Shown here in pieces: positions 35,065-45,069 of a stretch of 64,000 nt of DNA. The DNA is from Pseudescherichia vulneris NBRC 102420 (GTDB lineage: Bacteria > Pseudomonadota > Gammaproteobacteria > Enterobacterales > Enterobacteriaceae), in the NCBI RefSeq assembly GCF_000759795.1, contig NZ_BBMZ01000008.1:310001-374000 (forward strand), given 5' to 3'. The number at the start of each line of letters is the position of its first letter. Positions within the stretch are counted from its first letter, which is position 1. The notes under the pieces are model-generated. The model had not been told where the DNA came from. It saw nothing but the letters and a program-made list of their open reading frames with translations, and made no database searches. Position numbers and translations under genes: made by a program.

Positions 35065-35532
35065 ATGTTTAATTCAATTTTTGTTGGTAACAACGTTAAG
35101 GTAGAAATCGCTGATGCACCAGTAGGTGGCGGCCAGGCTACTTCTTTTACAACCGTCGAAGATGTTAGTGCGTTCCCAGCCGCAGCAGGGGCAGAAAGTA
35201 CCGTTGTGAGTGTGAATGTTTTTGGTGAACAATATGCAAAAAAATTAGTTGGTAGTCGTAGCGTACCTGATCTTAACCTTTCAGTACTATGGCGTCCGGG
35301 TGCAGTAGGCCAGGAGAAACTTGCCGCTGCTGCAACTTCCCAGCAACTGATTCAAGTTAAAGTAACCTATTATCAAAATCCAGGTTTTACAGGTTCAGCT
35401 TATTATTCTGTAGTGAATGGGTATGTAAGTTCTGATGCAATCTCTGGAGATTTTGACAGTGCTGTTAATCGTGATTTTGTTATCTCTGTAACTGGTGCTC
35501 CAGTAGCTACTGGTGAACTGTCTGGAGAATAA
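35065..35532 (+). CDS. Major tail tube protein
   Basis: The 155-residue protein begins MFNSIFVGNNVKVEIADAPVG and has the strands of siphoviral tube proteins, ending in NGYVSSDAISGDFDSAVNRDFVISVTGAP. Its position directly before the two tail-assembly chaperone genes and the tape measure is that of lambda V. Good ribosome site (AAAGGA). It is homologous to the N-terminal 150 residues of the protein at 30472. Confidence 0.85.
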   Translation: MFNSIFVGNNVKVEIADAPVGGGQATSFTTVEDVSAFPAAAGAESTVVSVNVFGEQYAKKLVGSRSVPDLNLSVLWRPGAVGQEKLAAAATSQQLIQVKVTYYQNPGFTGSAYYSVVNGYVSSDAISGDFDSAVNRDFVISVTGAPVATGELSGE

Positions 35533-35535
35533 TGA

Positions 35536-35826
35536 ATGAACTTTGATAATTTAATGGAAGTTATTGGCGTAAAACTTACCCCATTCAAACTTACTGAAGA
35601 AGTTACAGTTTATATCAAACTACCATCAATTAAAGATAACGCAGAAGTTGCTGATCCATTCAAAGCTATTTTTTATTGTGTAGTGGATGAGTCTGGTAAA
35701 CAAATCTTTGATTCAGCAGAACAAGTAGAAAAAAATGTAGACCTAACTATTCAGTTAAAGCTGAATAATGAAGTTGGTCGTGTTTTTGCCGAAGCATTCA
35801 AACCGGAAGACGTAGAGGTAAAGTGA
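35536..35826 (+). CDS. Tail assembly chaperone (gpG-like)
   Basis: A 96-residue acidic protein between tube and tape measure, the place of lambda G. It starts MNFDNLMEVIGVKLTPFKLTEEV and ends EAFKPEDVEVK. Such proteins bind the tape measure and recruit tube subunits. The stop overlaps the next start as GTGA. In lambda the second chaperone is made by a -1 frameshift; I see no slippery heptamer at this junction. Confidence 0.65.
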   Translation: MNFDNLMEVIGVKLTPFKLTEEVTVYIKLPSIKDNAEVADPFKAIFYCVVDESGKQIFDSAEQVEKNVDLTIQLKLNNEVGRVFAEAFKPEDVEVK

Positions 35827-36194
35827 GACGCGATCCGATTTTAAAATTGGGCCTATCTCTACTTAATAAAAATGGGTGTGGTGTGGAAGAACTCTGCACC
35901 ATGCCCATTTTGCTTTTTTACTATCTCTTAATTTATAACGAAACAGTAAATCCTGATTCTGCACAGATAGAACAGATTCGACATACAGAACTACTACAGG
36001 CTATATGGTTGAGTACTGGTAATATAAAAAAGGAAGATATTCATAAATTTAATATTCACGAATTGGATTCTTTGAATTTAGTGTCTAACCAAACACTGGC
36101 AGAACGACAAGTAGAAAGAGAGAAGCGGATCGCAGAACAAAATAAAAATAACATGCTCACATGGATGGGAGTAAAACCAAATGGCACAAAATAA
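35823..36194 (+). CDS. Second tail assembly chaperone (gpT-like), GTG start
   Basis: Begins at a GTG overlapping the previous TGA, with GAGG four bases upstream, so it is translationally coupled, not frameshifted. The 123-residue protein has ELCTMPILLFYYLL and IRHTELLQAIWLSTGN helices and ends NMLTWMGVKPNGTK. It overlaps the tape-measure start by 14 bases. Function is assigned by position. Confidence 0.6.
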   Translation: MRRDPILKLGLSLLNKNGCGVEELCTMPILLFYYLLIYNETVNPDSAQIEQIRHTELLQAIWLSTGNIKKEDIHKFNIHELDSLNLVSNQTLAERQVEREKRIAEQNKNNMLTWMGVKPNGTK

Positions 36195-38622
36195 TACACA
36201 GGCAATGATATTTGAAATCAGAGGTGATGAATCTGGTTTACAAAGATCATTAAAAAATGCCGCAAATAGTATCGGTGATTTTAGTAACAGGGCCGGGGGT
36301 TCATTCTCTGGTATTACTGCTGGTTTATCACAAACACAAATAGCTGTAGGTAGTTTAGCTGGGGCAGTTGGTGTAGCTGGTTTAGCAATTGCTGGTACTA
36401 TGGCAAAAGTAGCAGCTCAATCAGAAAAGGCTTTTGAAATTTTCCAGGCTGGTTCTTTATCTCAAATGGGTATTACTCAACTACAGCAAATGGCTAACAT
36501 ATATGCGACTGTAGGATTAACTATTGAGAATATTGCCGATCAACAAAAAGATTTAAAAGATCGTATTGGTGATGCATTGACAAATGGGGCAGGGTCTTTT
36601 TTGACCGACGTGGTTCAACCATTGAGATTAAATATTCTTGAATTACAAAAGATGGCAGATGCTGGCGAAGATGTTTATGCACATATCTATTTCGCTGCAA
36701 AAGCTCAGGGTTTAAGTGCTTCTCAGATGGTCAATATGTTTGAGACTATGGGTAGTGATGCAGCCAAAAGGTTAACAGTACTCAAGCAATACAATAGCGA
36801 ACAGGAGTACAATAATAATTTAAGTACTCAACAAGTTCAGTTAACTGAGGAACAAAGTACAGCATTTGAAAAATATCGTGAAAGTACTGCCACATTATCT
36901 ATCGCTTGGGAAAAATGGAATAACTCTGCGATTGCACCGATTGCAAGTAATCTTGCTGATATTTTAAATTTAATGACTCGTATCCTTAATAGTAAACCCG
37001 TTGCCGCCGCAGCCGCTGCTACCGGGCAAGAGGGCTTAGATCGCGTCAAAAACTATCAGCAAGGTTTTCAACAAAACTTACTCAAAAATAGTTCTATCTT
37101 TGGACAACAGTTAGCAGAACAAAGTGAAAAAGATTCGATGCAGCTTAATAATAATTTAAGTTTTGCCGTAGGGTTAGCACAGGCCAATTTAGATAATCTG
37201 AAGAGTACTATTGCTGATTACAGTAAGGGCGTTGAGAAAAGTACTATCACTGCCTCAATGAAAACTTTCCAGACAGCGAAACAGGCTACTCAGGATTCTA
37301 TCGATGCTCTGGATGTACAGTACAAGCAGACCAAGGAAGCGATTGAGAAGAGTGTACTTAAGGCTTACGGTGGTAATACTAAAGCCATGCAGGCCGATAT
37401 CGATACACTTAGTGAAGGTTACAAAAAGAAACGTGCAGATCTTGTAAAAAGTCTAACTGCTGAAGAGGACAAGGCCGCCGACGCCGCCAAGAAGAAAGCA
37501 GAGGCTGAAGGGAAGAAGGCTGAAGCAGCTCAGAAACAGGCCGACGCAAAACGCATCCAGGCACAGAAGGTATTACAGCAAACCCTAACCGCTATCGCCG
37601 GTACTGGTGCTCAGGTACAGGTACAGCAGTTCACTGAACAACAGAACGCTATCGAAACTCGTATCCGGGACAGTGCAAAAACGTTAGGTACATCTGAAGC
37701 AGAAGTTACAGAGATGCTGAAGGGTCAATACGAGTCTCGTAAGCGTATGTTCAAGGAAATGACGGAATCTATGTTGAATGAGTCCGATCCCAAGAAGCTG
37801 GCACAGAACATTGCCGCTATCGGTGGGAACAACATCAACGGTACTCAACTTTCAGACATACAGAACGCACAGGATGAACGCCTTGGTATAGACAGTACCA
37901 GTCCGTTCCAGATGACAGCCGGGCAAAGTACCCTCGATAAGATCAGTACTGACGGTCAGGCAGAACTTGCACTTAACCAACAACTATACGAAGCCAAGCT
38001 TCTTGGGGATCAGGAGTATCAAGATCGTATGTTAGCAATCAATGATGCCACCAGTAATAAGATCGCTCAGGCAAACACTGATGCTGCTAACAAGACCCTC
38101 AGTATGTACGCAACTGGTGCTGAAAATCTCGGTACTATGATGGCCGGGGCTTTTGGCGAGTCGAACGCCGCAGCCGTTGCAAGTTTCGCGATCTCCAAAG
38201 GCGTAGCCGTGGCCCAGAGTATGATCAACATACAGCAAGGTATAAGTGAGGCAATGAAGCTCGGTTGGCCCCTGGGTATCCCGGCTGGACTCAAGGTTGC
38301 AGCGGAAGGTGCAAAGATTATGAGTACTATCAAAGGTACTAAGATCCAGGGTCAGGCTCATGACGGTTGGGACTCACTACCCAGTACTGGTACGTACAAT
38401 CTTGAAAAAGGCGAGCGTGTAGTAGGGAAGTCTCTAAACCAGGATCTTACAAAGTACTTGAGCAATCAGGGAAGTAGTAGTACTGGTGATATTAAAATTG
38501 ATGCCCCGTTAATTATCCAAAATGCTGGAGAACTTTCAGATAGTAAGTTTCAGGAAATGTGTGACAGGCACGCTGATACTTTAGTACAGGTAATTCGTAA
38601 ATCTCAGAAGAAAAACGTATAA
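36181..38622 (+). CDS. Tape measure protein
   Basis: The 813-residue protein would set tail length (roughly 0.15 nm per residue, so a tail of about 120 nm). Long helical and coiled segments are seen (EEDKAADAAKKKAEAEGKKA) with membrane-like stretches near residues 55-80 and 645-700 (GTMMAGAFGESNAAAVASFA). The C-terminus has MSTIKGTKIQGQAHDGWDSL and the NLEKGERVVG phrase common in siphoviral tape measures. GTAC is dense here. Confidence 0.88.
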   Translation: MAQNNTQAMIFEIRGDESGLQRSLKNAANSIGDFSNRAGGSFSGITAGLSQTQIAVGSLAGAVGVAGLAIAGTMAKVAAQSEKAFEIFQAGSLSQMGITQLQQMANIYATVGLTIENIADQQKDLKDRIGDALTNGAGSFLTDVVQPLRLNILELQKMADAGEDVYAHIYFAAKAQGLSASQMVNMFETMGSDAAKRLTVLKQYNSEQEYNNNLSTQQVQLTEEQSTAFEKYRESTATLSIAWEKWNNSAIAPIASNLADILNLMTRILNSKPVAAAAAATGQEGLDRVKNYQQGFQQNLLKNSSIFGQQLAEQSEKDSMQLNNNLSFAVGLAQANLDNLKSTIADYSKGVEKSTITASMKTFQTAKQATQDSIDALDVQYKQTKEAIEKSVLKAYGGNTKAMQADIDTLSEGYKKKRADLVKSLTAEEDKAADAAKKKAEAEGKKAEAAQKQADAKRIQAQKVLQQTLTAIAGTGAQVQVQQFTEQQNAIETRIRDSAKTLGTSEAEVTEMLKGQYESRKRMFKEMTESMLNESDPKKLAQNIAAIGGNNINGTQLSDIQNAQDERLGIDSTSPFQMTAGQSTLDKISTDGQAELALNQQLYEAKLLGDQEYQDRMLAINDATSNKIAQANTDAANKTLSMYATGAENLGTMMAGAFGESNAAAVASFAISKGVAVAQSMINIQQGISEAMKLGWPLGIPAGLKVAAEGAKIMSTIKGTKIQGQAHDGWDSLPSTGTYNLEKGERVVGKSLNQDLTKYLSNQGSSSTGDIKIDAPLIIQNAGELSDSKFQEMCDRHADTLVQVIRKSQKKNV

Positions 38623-38632
38623 ATACAATGTA

Positions 38633-38649
38633 GCCCACAGGACGTGGGC
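38633..38649 (+). terminator. Hairpin after the tape measure gene
   Basis: GCCCAC (38633-38638) pairs with GTGGGC (38644-38649), followed by TTATTAAT. It may be a weak terminator. Confidence 0.55.
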
Positions 38650-38670
38650 TTATTAATAAAGGATTATTAA

Positions 38671-39225
38671 ATGTTTAATAACGCATTAATCAGCGAATAT
38701 GTACTATCTGATAATATTCCACAATATCAAAATCAAACATGGTCGGGTGAGACTATTACCCGTATGGTTGGAGTACAGTACTATACCCTGAGTTTTAAAG
38801 TAACCCTAAACAAAAAGTACCGTAACGAGTTAGCAAACTTCTATGCTTCATATGCGTATGGCAAGCCGTTCGATATGTCATTAGGGTGGTGGGGTTCATA
38901 TACTGGTACTCAAACATCTGGTATCCAGGCTACCGGGGCAAGAGCTGCCGGAGCTACTTCTATTGCCGTTACACAAAATACTTTAGAGATTGGTAGTTTA
39001 GTACAATTCAATGGACACAAAAAACTATATAGAGTTGTCGGTAACGATGGTTACACCATTACTATCTTCCCAGGCTTAACGAGAGCCATCCAGACAAGTG
39101 AAGTACTCATGTACGATAACTTACAAGGTTCTTTTATCCTAACGCCTCAGAACGCTACCTATCAGCTTCCAAGTACTAACGTTATTGAAGTGACAATTCA
39201 AGCCACCGAAAACATCAGGGGGTAA
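38671..39225 (+). CDS. Distal tail / minor tail protein (gpM-like position)
   Basis: The 184-residue protein starts MFNNALISEYVLSDNIPQYQ and contains GATSIAVTQNTLEIGSLVQF and KKLYRVVGNDGYTITIFPGL, a beta-rich pattern seen in distal-tail and minor-tail proteins. It lies right after the tape measure. It is followed at once by the gpL-like gene. Confidence 0.55.
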   Translation: MFNNALISEYVLSDNIPQYQNQTWSGETITRMVGVQYYTLSFKVTLNKKYRNELANFYASYAYGKPFDMSLGWWGSYTGTQTSGIQATGARAAGATSIAVTQNTLEIGSLVQFNGHKKLYRVVGNDGYTITIFPGLTRAIQTSEVLMYDNLQGSFILTPQNATYQLPSTNVIEVTIQATENIRG

Positions 39226-39226
39226 T

Positions 39227-39871
39227 ATGTCAATTCCAAATAATGTACTGAATAATCCAGTACTGGTGAACTACTGGAACATGATGAGAGGGGATAGTAA
39301 AAGTACTCTTACAGAGAAAGAACTATACCAGTGTGGGATTATGGTTAAGTTGATAGACCTGTTACCAGCTCAGGGAAGTAATATCTATCTTACAGATTCT
39401 ATTGCAGACCAAAACTATAACGGGATTGTTTATCAATCTGTACCGGACTTTCTTGATTCAAGCTTTGCAAACTATGTAGAGAAGAACCAGATTAACAATA
39501 ATGGTACTTCTTTCAAGGTTAGTAATGTTAGTCAGGATTATCTATCGATGGCACTACGTGGCCTTTGGAATGATGCAAAGGTTAATATCTGGATGGGTAT
39601 TGTTAATCCTGCTGATGGTTCGATTCTTTACGCCTATCGAATCTTTAGTGGTTATGTGGATTACTTTAGCTCAGATTTTAGTATGCAGGGTACAGATACT
39701 ACCAATACAACGACAGTTACACTGAATAGTATCTGGAAAAAATTAGATCAAACTCAACGGTTACTATCAAGTACAAGCATTCATCAAAGTACTCATGCTA
39801 ATGATCACTTTTTTGACCTAATTAATATTCTCAACGCGAGTGAGCAGAACTGGAAGAGTAGTAAGAAATAA
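39227..39871 (+). CDS. Minor tail protein (gpL / baseplate-hub type)
   Basis: The 214-residue protein has the phrases ADQNYNGIVYQSVPDFLDSS and DYLSMALRGLWNDAKVNIWMGIVNPADGSILYAYRIFSGYVDYFS, matching the beta-barrel start of lambda L and related hub proteins that link the distal tail to the tip. No cysteine cluster for an iron-sulfur centre is evident, unlike lambda L. Confidence 0.6.
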   Translation: MSIPNNVLNNPVLVNYWNMMRGDSKSTLTEKELYQCGIMVKLIDLLPAQGSNIYLTDSIADQNYNGIVYQSVPDFLDSSFANYVEKNQINNNGTSFKVSNVSQDYLSMALRGLWNDAKVNIWMGIVNPADGSILYAYRIFSGYVDYFSSDFSMQGTDTTNTTTVTLNSIWKKLDQTQRLLSSTSIHQSTHANDHFFDLINILNASEQNWKSSKK

Positions 39872-39873
39872 TT

Positions 39874-40293
39874 ATGAAAAATGGATTTATAACAGAGTAT
39901 CTTAGTACTTTGGCAGGGAAGCCATTAGTTTATGGTGAGAACGATTGCCACGTTATGGTACTCACAGTAATTGATATGATCACAGGTTCTGATTACCGTG
40001 ATGAAATATATCAGAAATACAATACACCAACAGCAGGTAGAAAATATGCAAAAGAACATTGCTCATTTCCTACATTACTCGGGTTATGTAAAGAGAAAGG
40101 CGAATTAGTTAATGAACCATTAGACGGGGATATTATTATTGCATCAGGCCATAGTACTGTGTACTGGCGGGGCAAGGTAGTAGTACTTTCAGAAGATAAA
40201 ACTAAATATATCGTTTCTTATTTCAACCCGGATCAAAAACAAAAAATATACAGATTTACGGGGAGTAATAAACAATGGCTGTTGCAGCATTAG
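39874..40293 (+). CDS. Tail-associated NlpC/P60-like peptidase (gpK position)
   Basis: The catalytic-cysteine phrase VYGENDCHVMVLTVIDMI is close to the N-terminus, and GDIIIASGHSTVYWRGKVVV supplies the probable histidine region. The 139-residue protein would act on peptidoglycan during DNA entry or on tail assembly. It overlaps the tip-protein gene by 19 bases, as K, I and J lie together in lambda. Confidence 0.65.
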   Translation: MKNGFITEYLSTLAGKPLVYGENDCHVMVLTVIDMITGSDYRDEIYQKYNTPTAGRKYAKEHCSFPTLLGLCKEKGELVNEPLDGDIIIASGHSTVYWRGKVVVLSEDKTKYIVSYFNPDQKQKIYRFTGSNKQWLLQH

Positions 40294-43200
40294 GAGTAGC
40301 ATTAATCGCCGGGGCAAGTGCAGCGGCTGCGGCTTATGCAGCAGGACTATCAGTACTGGCAATTGTGGCAGTAGGTATTGGTACTGCGGCATTATCTTAC
40401 ATTTCATCTTCACAGATGATGAGCATAGGACAATCTGGTGTTTCATATCCCAGTACTGGTAGTAGTAACGCCCGGTCAACGAGTCCCAGTACTGGTATAC
40501 CCATCGTGTATGGCGGTACTAACCGGAACAACCTTGATCCAGCCTATACCAAGGTAGGATCGATCGTGGTCTGGCAGAACGTACCTCAGGGAACGTCTAA
40601 CCAGCTCTGTACGGTACATGCAATTAGTATCAGTGAGATAGGTTTAGAGCCAGGTGCCGGTACTGCTGGCGGTGGAGTTATCAAACAACTGTACATTGAT
40701 AACGCACCAATACTTGTTGATGGAGCATTCATTACCGCCGAAGGGCAACTACCCCAGTCAATGTTATTACCGAAATTTAGAAATTATCTACAGATTGAAG
40801 TACGTTTCGGAAAACCTTCTTACGGTGGTTCAATGACATTAGCACGTCAGTATGGCGGTAGTCGCTGGACTGATGATATGCGAGGTGATGGTTTAGTACA
40901 GATTTGTACTGTGATTAAAAAAACTAACGATTCATTAATTGATGGTATTTTAACAAACATGAATTACACCCTCTCAGTAGAGATGAAAGGGAGGCTAATT
41001 TATGACCTAACAGATAATATTAAAAAACCAAGTTCAAACCCACCAAGCCAGATTTATGACTTTATTACGAATACAGAGTTTGGATTTGGACTAAACCCAA
41101 GTGATATTGATATTACAAGTTTTCGTAATATGGCTAACTACTGTAAGGCAAACCACTTTTATTCAAATGGCTCTATTCAGTATGATAAATCCTACAAAGA
41201 AAATATTGAAGCGATGTTAAGTACTTTCGGTGGTGTTCTGTATGAATCAAACGGTGTACTTTATCTTACCGTAGATGCACCAGATCTTCCAGTACAGCAT
41301 TTTGATGAAAGTAATATCATCGGTAGCGTCAACATTACTACAGGTACTAAATCGGAATATGTTAATACGATGGATAGTACTTACACGAATCCCGAGAATG
41401 ACTATTCAGAAGATATTATTCGTTTTCCAAGTGATGCAATCAATAACGATACAGTAGTAAAAGATGGCTATATCATTAAGAAAGATTTGAACTACAAATG
41501 GATTCAGGACAAAACTCAGTTAGCAACACTAAGTAATATTGAGCTATTAAAATCAAAGTACATTCACAATACAATCACTTTTAATACTTACATTACTGAT
41601 ATGAAAGTATTTGATGTTTTCACCATCAGTTTTAAAGAAGCTGGTTTTGAAAACAACAAGTACCGGGTAGTATCTCGTACTGTACCAATGACAGTAGATA
41701 AGACGGGTATCATTCAGATTACTGCAATCTCGTATGATGATGGTATCTATCAGGGTAAAGATCCGGGACGATTCCCACAGGAAGGGCTAACCAACCTACC
41801 GAACCCAACCTATGTTGCCCCACCAAGCAACCTAAGAGCACAGCGTTTAGGTGCTACGGCTTCTGGTAATGCGGTACTACTCTCATGGGATCTGAGTCAA
41901 GATACCTCAGTACGTGGTTACAAGATTCGGTACAAGCGTAGCGATTCAACTACCTGGATCAACATTGGCAACGTAGGCCAGTACTCAACCAGTTTCGAGA
42001 TTTTGAATCTTGTATATGGTGTTCAGATTGATTTTGGTATCGAAGCGTACAATACCCTTGGTTATTCATCAGAGTTAGTTGCTATCTACAACCAGATGCC
42101 ACAAGTCATCTTTGCACTACCGAAGATTACTAATCTGGATATGGTGAATGATGATTTAAGCTTAAACCAAACATATGCACAAGATTTCATATTTCAGTGG
42201 GATGATCAAAGTTCTACAGTAGTAAACGGTAAAACCTTTGCAGACTTCTTTAAGTACTATGAGATCCGCGTATATGACCGTTACCGTAAGTATATTAAAT
42301 CGTACTATACAACTACCAATACCTGGACATATACCTTTGCAATGAATACGAGTGATGGTCTAAACCGTTATAGAGTATTCGGTATTATTGCACACGGCTG
42401 GGGTACTGGTATCTACTCAGAAGAAGTGCAGATTGAAGTAAGCAACCCACAACATCCACAATTATTGGGTATCAACCTTAAGAGCGGTTTTGACTCTGTA
42501 TTCATTGACTGGACAGAATCTAACGTACCGGATTATGCAGGTATTGTAATGCAGATCGCCAAGGATGAGGGATTTAGCTCAGGCTCTAAGTACTTCAGCT
42601 CTACTAACCGCTATAGTACTTCATTTGGAATTGAGGACGGATCTTGGTATGCACGCGTGGCTGCTCAAGACGTGTTTGGAGCCGATGAACTTGTATGGTC
42701 GCCAACTATTGGTTTTAACCAGAACACGAAAGTACCGTACAGTAAGCTTAATGATGATGTAGTTGATAATCTTCTAAAAAGTGATGTTGCTACTGGTATT
42801 GTTGAGAAACAGATCGTAGATGAGCTTGGTTCACGCTGGCAGGTACAAGTATCCAATAATGGTAACGTAACAGGTATCGCATTAGCAGCAGATGAAAAGG
42901 ATTCTGTGTTTACGGTTATGGCAGATCGCTTTAGTATCATCAGTACTGATAGTGCCAAGCAGAGTGATAAGGTTTACCCATTTGTAGTACAGAACGGAAA
43001 AACTTTTATTAATTCGGCAGTTATTGCCACGGCATCGATCAATGAAGCTATGATAAATGATCTCAGCGTCTCACGAGCGAAGATACAAACTGCCGCTATC
43101 GATAGTTCCAAAATAGCACAATTGAGCGTACAAAATTTTCACCTTCAAGATGGTATTATTGATTCAGCTAAAATATCCCAACAGCTACAAAGTGCTAATT

Positions 43201-43799
43201 GGAATGGTTTTTATGGCTGGATGATGAATAAGGATGGGTCTGCATATTTTGGTAATGTCACTGTTAGAGGTAATATTCAGGCAACATCTGGTACTTTGGA
43301 TAACGTAACTATCAATGATAGCTGTACCATTAAAGGTACTCTATCTGCTGCAAGAATACTTGGTGATCAGTGCAGACCACAAACAAGTGGGGTAGAACGT
43401 AGCCCAAACATCTGGGGTACTACACCAGTAGCTGGAAGGCTTTATACCGCCTTAAGAATTAATGGTGAAGACTTTGACCGAGTTTTGAATAGTAATATCC
43501 ACCTGATTTTTGGTGCATGGAAATGGAACATGTTTCAGGTTTTCATGGGGGGTGATGGTCTTGCTAATCAGTTAATCTGGTCATTTGATGCAGGTACTGG
43601 CGGTAAATATGCACCGAAAACCTTTGATGTTGATAATCTCATTATTCCTGCGGTAGGTCGTGGAAGGATGAATTACATATACGTAATGGCATCTGATGAT
43701 CGTACTGGTAGTTGTGGTATTGGTATCGGTAAGGTTGTGGATGATCGATTAGATATCATGTTGTACCGTGCGGGTGAGAATCCAGTAAGTAATGCATAA
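40275..43799 (+). CDS. Tail tip attachment protein (gpJ-like host specificity)
   Basis: A 1174-residue central fibre protein. It starts with a hydrophobic segment (VALIAGASAAAAAYAAGLSVLAIVAVGIG), then the gpJ hallmark GIPIVYGGTNRNN. Further on are NPPSQIYDFITNTEFGFGL, fibronectin-type strands (PPSNLRAQRLGATASGNAVLLSWD) and a C-terminal variable region that should bind the receptor. Two of the nine CCAGTACTGG palindromes are in its first 250 bases. A small hairpin (ATGGGG/CCCCAT) follows the stop. Confidence 0.9.
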   Translation: MAVAALGVALIAGASAAAAAYAAGLSVLAIVAVGIGTAALSYISSSQMMSIGQSGVSYPSTGSSNARSTSPSTGIPIVYGGTNRNNLDPAYTKVGSIVVWQNVPQGTSNQLCTVHAISISEIGLEPGAGTAGGGVIKQLYIDNAPILVDGAFITAEGQLPQSMLLPKFRNYLQIEVRFGKPSYGGSMTLARQYGGSRWTDDMRGDGLVQICTVIKKTNDSLIDGILTNMNYTLSVEMKGRLIYDLTDNIKKPSSNPPSQIYDFITNTEFGFGLNPSDIDITSFRNMANYCKANHFYSNGSIQYDKSYKENIEAMLSTFGGVLYESNGVLYLTVDAPDLPVQHFDESNIIGSVNITTGTKSEYVNTMDSTYTNPENDYSEDIIRFPSDAINNDTVVKDGYIIKKDLNYKWIQDKTQLATLSNIELLKSKYIHNTITFNTYITDMKVFDVFTISFKEAGFENNKYRVVSRTVPMTVDKTGIIQITAISYDDGIYQGKDPGRFPQEGLTNLPNPTYVAPPSNLRAQRLGATASGNAVLLSWDLSQDTSVRGYKIRYKRSDSTTWINIGNVGQYSTSFEILNLVYGVQIDFGIEAYNTLGYSSELVAIYNQMPQVIFALPKITNLDMVNDDLSLNQTYAQDFIFQWDDQSSTVVNGKTFADFFKYYEIRVYDRYRKYIKSYYTTTNTWTYTFAMNTSDGLNRYRVFGIIAHGWGTGIYSEEVQIEVSNPQHPQLLGINLKSGFDSVFIDWTESNVPDYAGIVMQIAKDEGFSSGSKYFSSTNRYSTSFGIEDGSWYARVAAQDVFGADELVWSPTIGFNQNTKVPYSKLNDDVVDNLLKSDVATGIVEKQIVDELGSRWQVQVSNNGNVTGIALAADEKDSVFTVMADRFSIISTDSAKQSDKVYPFVVQNGKTFINSAVIATASINEAMINDLSVSRAKIQTAAIDSSKIAQLSVQNFHLQDGIIDSAKISQQLQSANWNGFYGWMMNKDGSAYFGNVTVRGNIQATSGTLDNVTINDSCTIKGTLSAARILGDQCRPQTSGVERSPNIWGTTPVAGRLYTALRINGEDFDRVLNSNIHLIFGAWKWNMFQVFMGGDGLANQLIWSFDAGTGGKYAPKTFDVDNLIIPAVGRGRMNYIYVMASDDRTGSCGIGIGKVVDDRLDIMLYRAGENPVSNA

Positions 43800-43853
43800 A
43801 TAATATGGGGTGAAAACCCCATTCCAATAATAATAAGAATAAAGAGGTACATG

Positions 43854-44126
43854 ATGGATATTGGAACTATCGTATCACTGGCTATTGCGGGGGTTGCACT
43901 ACTTTGGTCAATCTACCGTGATAAAAGTTCAGATACAGAAGATCTTCAGAAAAGAGTAAGTACTATTGAGACTAAGGTTGTACTTGCAGAAAGTACTATC
44001 GAACGCCTTGAGACAGAACAAGACGAAATGAAGAAAATGCTAAAAAGTCTGGAGAATCAAATTAACCAGATGAACTTAAAAGTTGAAAAGATTTTAACAA
44101 TTTTAGAAAACACAAAAGGGGCTTAA
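43854..44126 (+). CDS. Small membrane-anchored coiled-coil protein (DUF2730-like)
   Basis: The N-terminal segment IGTIVSLAIAGVALLWSIY spans the membrane, followed by a continuous coiled coil (LQKRVSTIETKVVLAESTIERLETEQDEMKKMLKSLENQI). This resembles Mu-type DUF2730 proteins found near lysis genes. It could be a holin accessory or spanin-like part. Tandem ATGs follow GAGG; the second has the better spacing. Confidence 0.5.
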   Translation: MDIGTIVSLAIAGVALLWSIYRDKSSDTEDLQKRVSTIETKVVLAESTIERLETEQDEMKKMLKSLENQINQMNLKVEKILTILENTKGA

Positions 44127-44136
44127 GCCCCTTTTT
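44114..44136. terminator. Bidirectional terminator
   Basis: AAAAGGGGCTTAAGCCCCTTTTT is a perfect palindrome with A and T runs, separating the + strand tail genes from the - strand endolysin gene. Confidence 0.92.
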
Positions 44137-44137
44137 A

Positions 44138-44584
44138 TTATTTGTTGATTAGATGAGAAACCATATCACGTACACGGAATGGTGTTTGTGCATTCCATTT
44201 AGAATCCTGAGCTTGAAGTACTGCTTCACGATAATTTTTCTCATTCAATGCGGCAATCATTTTTTTAAAATTCTTTACTCCATTGATCCCTAACTGGAAG
44301 GTCATGAGAATTAGAAAATCATTCCAATCGGATGGTACATCAATCCCTAATGATTGTACTTGAAGTACCGCATTTGCTAAATCTTTTGATAGTAGTTTGT
44401 CGGCTTCTTCTTCAGTAAGCCCCTTTGAATAATCTTCCCCTTGTTTAATGAGATGACCATAACCTACAGTCATTTTACCCAGCGAATCCGCATAAGGGTA
44501 AAACTTACCATCTCTAAAGTACTTGAACTTTGCCTGATACTCTTTTGTACCTTCATAGATTTTTAATCGTTCTTTTAATTCCAT
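44138..44584 (-). CDS. Endolysin (T4-type lysozyme, GH24)
   Basis: The 148-residue protein has the catalytic Glu-Asp-Thr triad in IYEGTKEY, then YPYADSLGKMTVGYGHL, the GH24 signature, and the C-terminal LLILMTFQLGINGVKNF and PFRVRDM(V)SHLI phrases. It cleaves peptidoglycan at lysis. No signal peptide is seen, so a holin is needed. It is on the opposite strand to all structural genes, which is unusual and implies its own late promoter. Confidence 0.9.
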   Translation of the reverse strand: MELKERLKIYEGTKEYQAKFKYFRDGKFYPYADSLGKMTVGYGHLIKQGEDYSKGLTEEEADKLLSKDLANAVLQVQSLGIDVPSDWNDFLILMTFQLGINGVKNFKKMIAALNEKNYREAVLQAQDSKWNAQTPFRVRDMVSHLINK

Positions 44585-44592
44585 TTATGTAA

Positions 44593-45068
<476 letters not shown>

Positions 45069-45069
<1 letters not shown>

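Noticed and set aside
35800-35840. A lambda-type -1 frameshift between the two tail chaperone genes
   Set aside because: No slippery heptamer of the GGGAAAG kind is present; a GTGA overlap with a ribosome site explains expression of the second gene.
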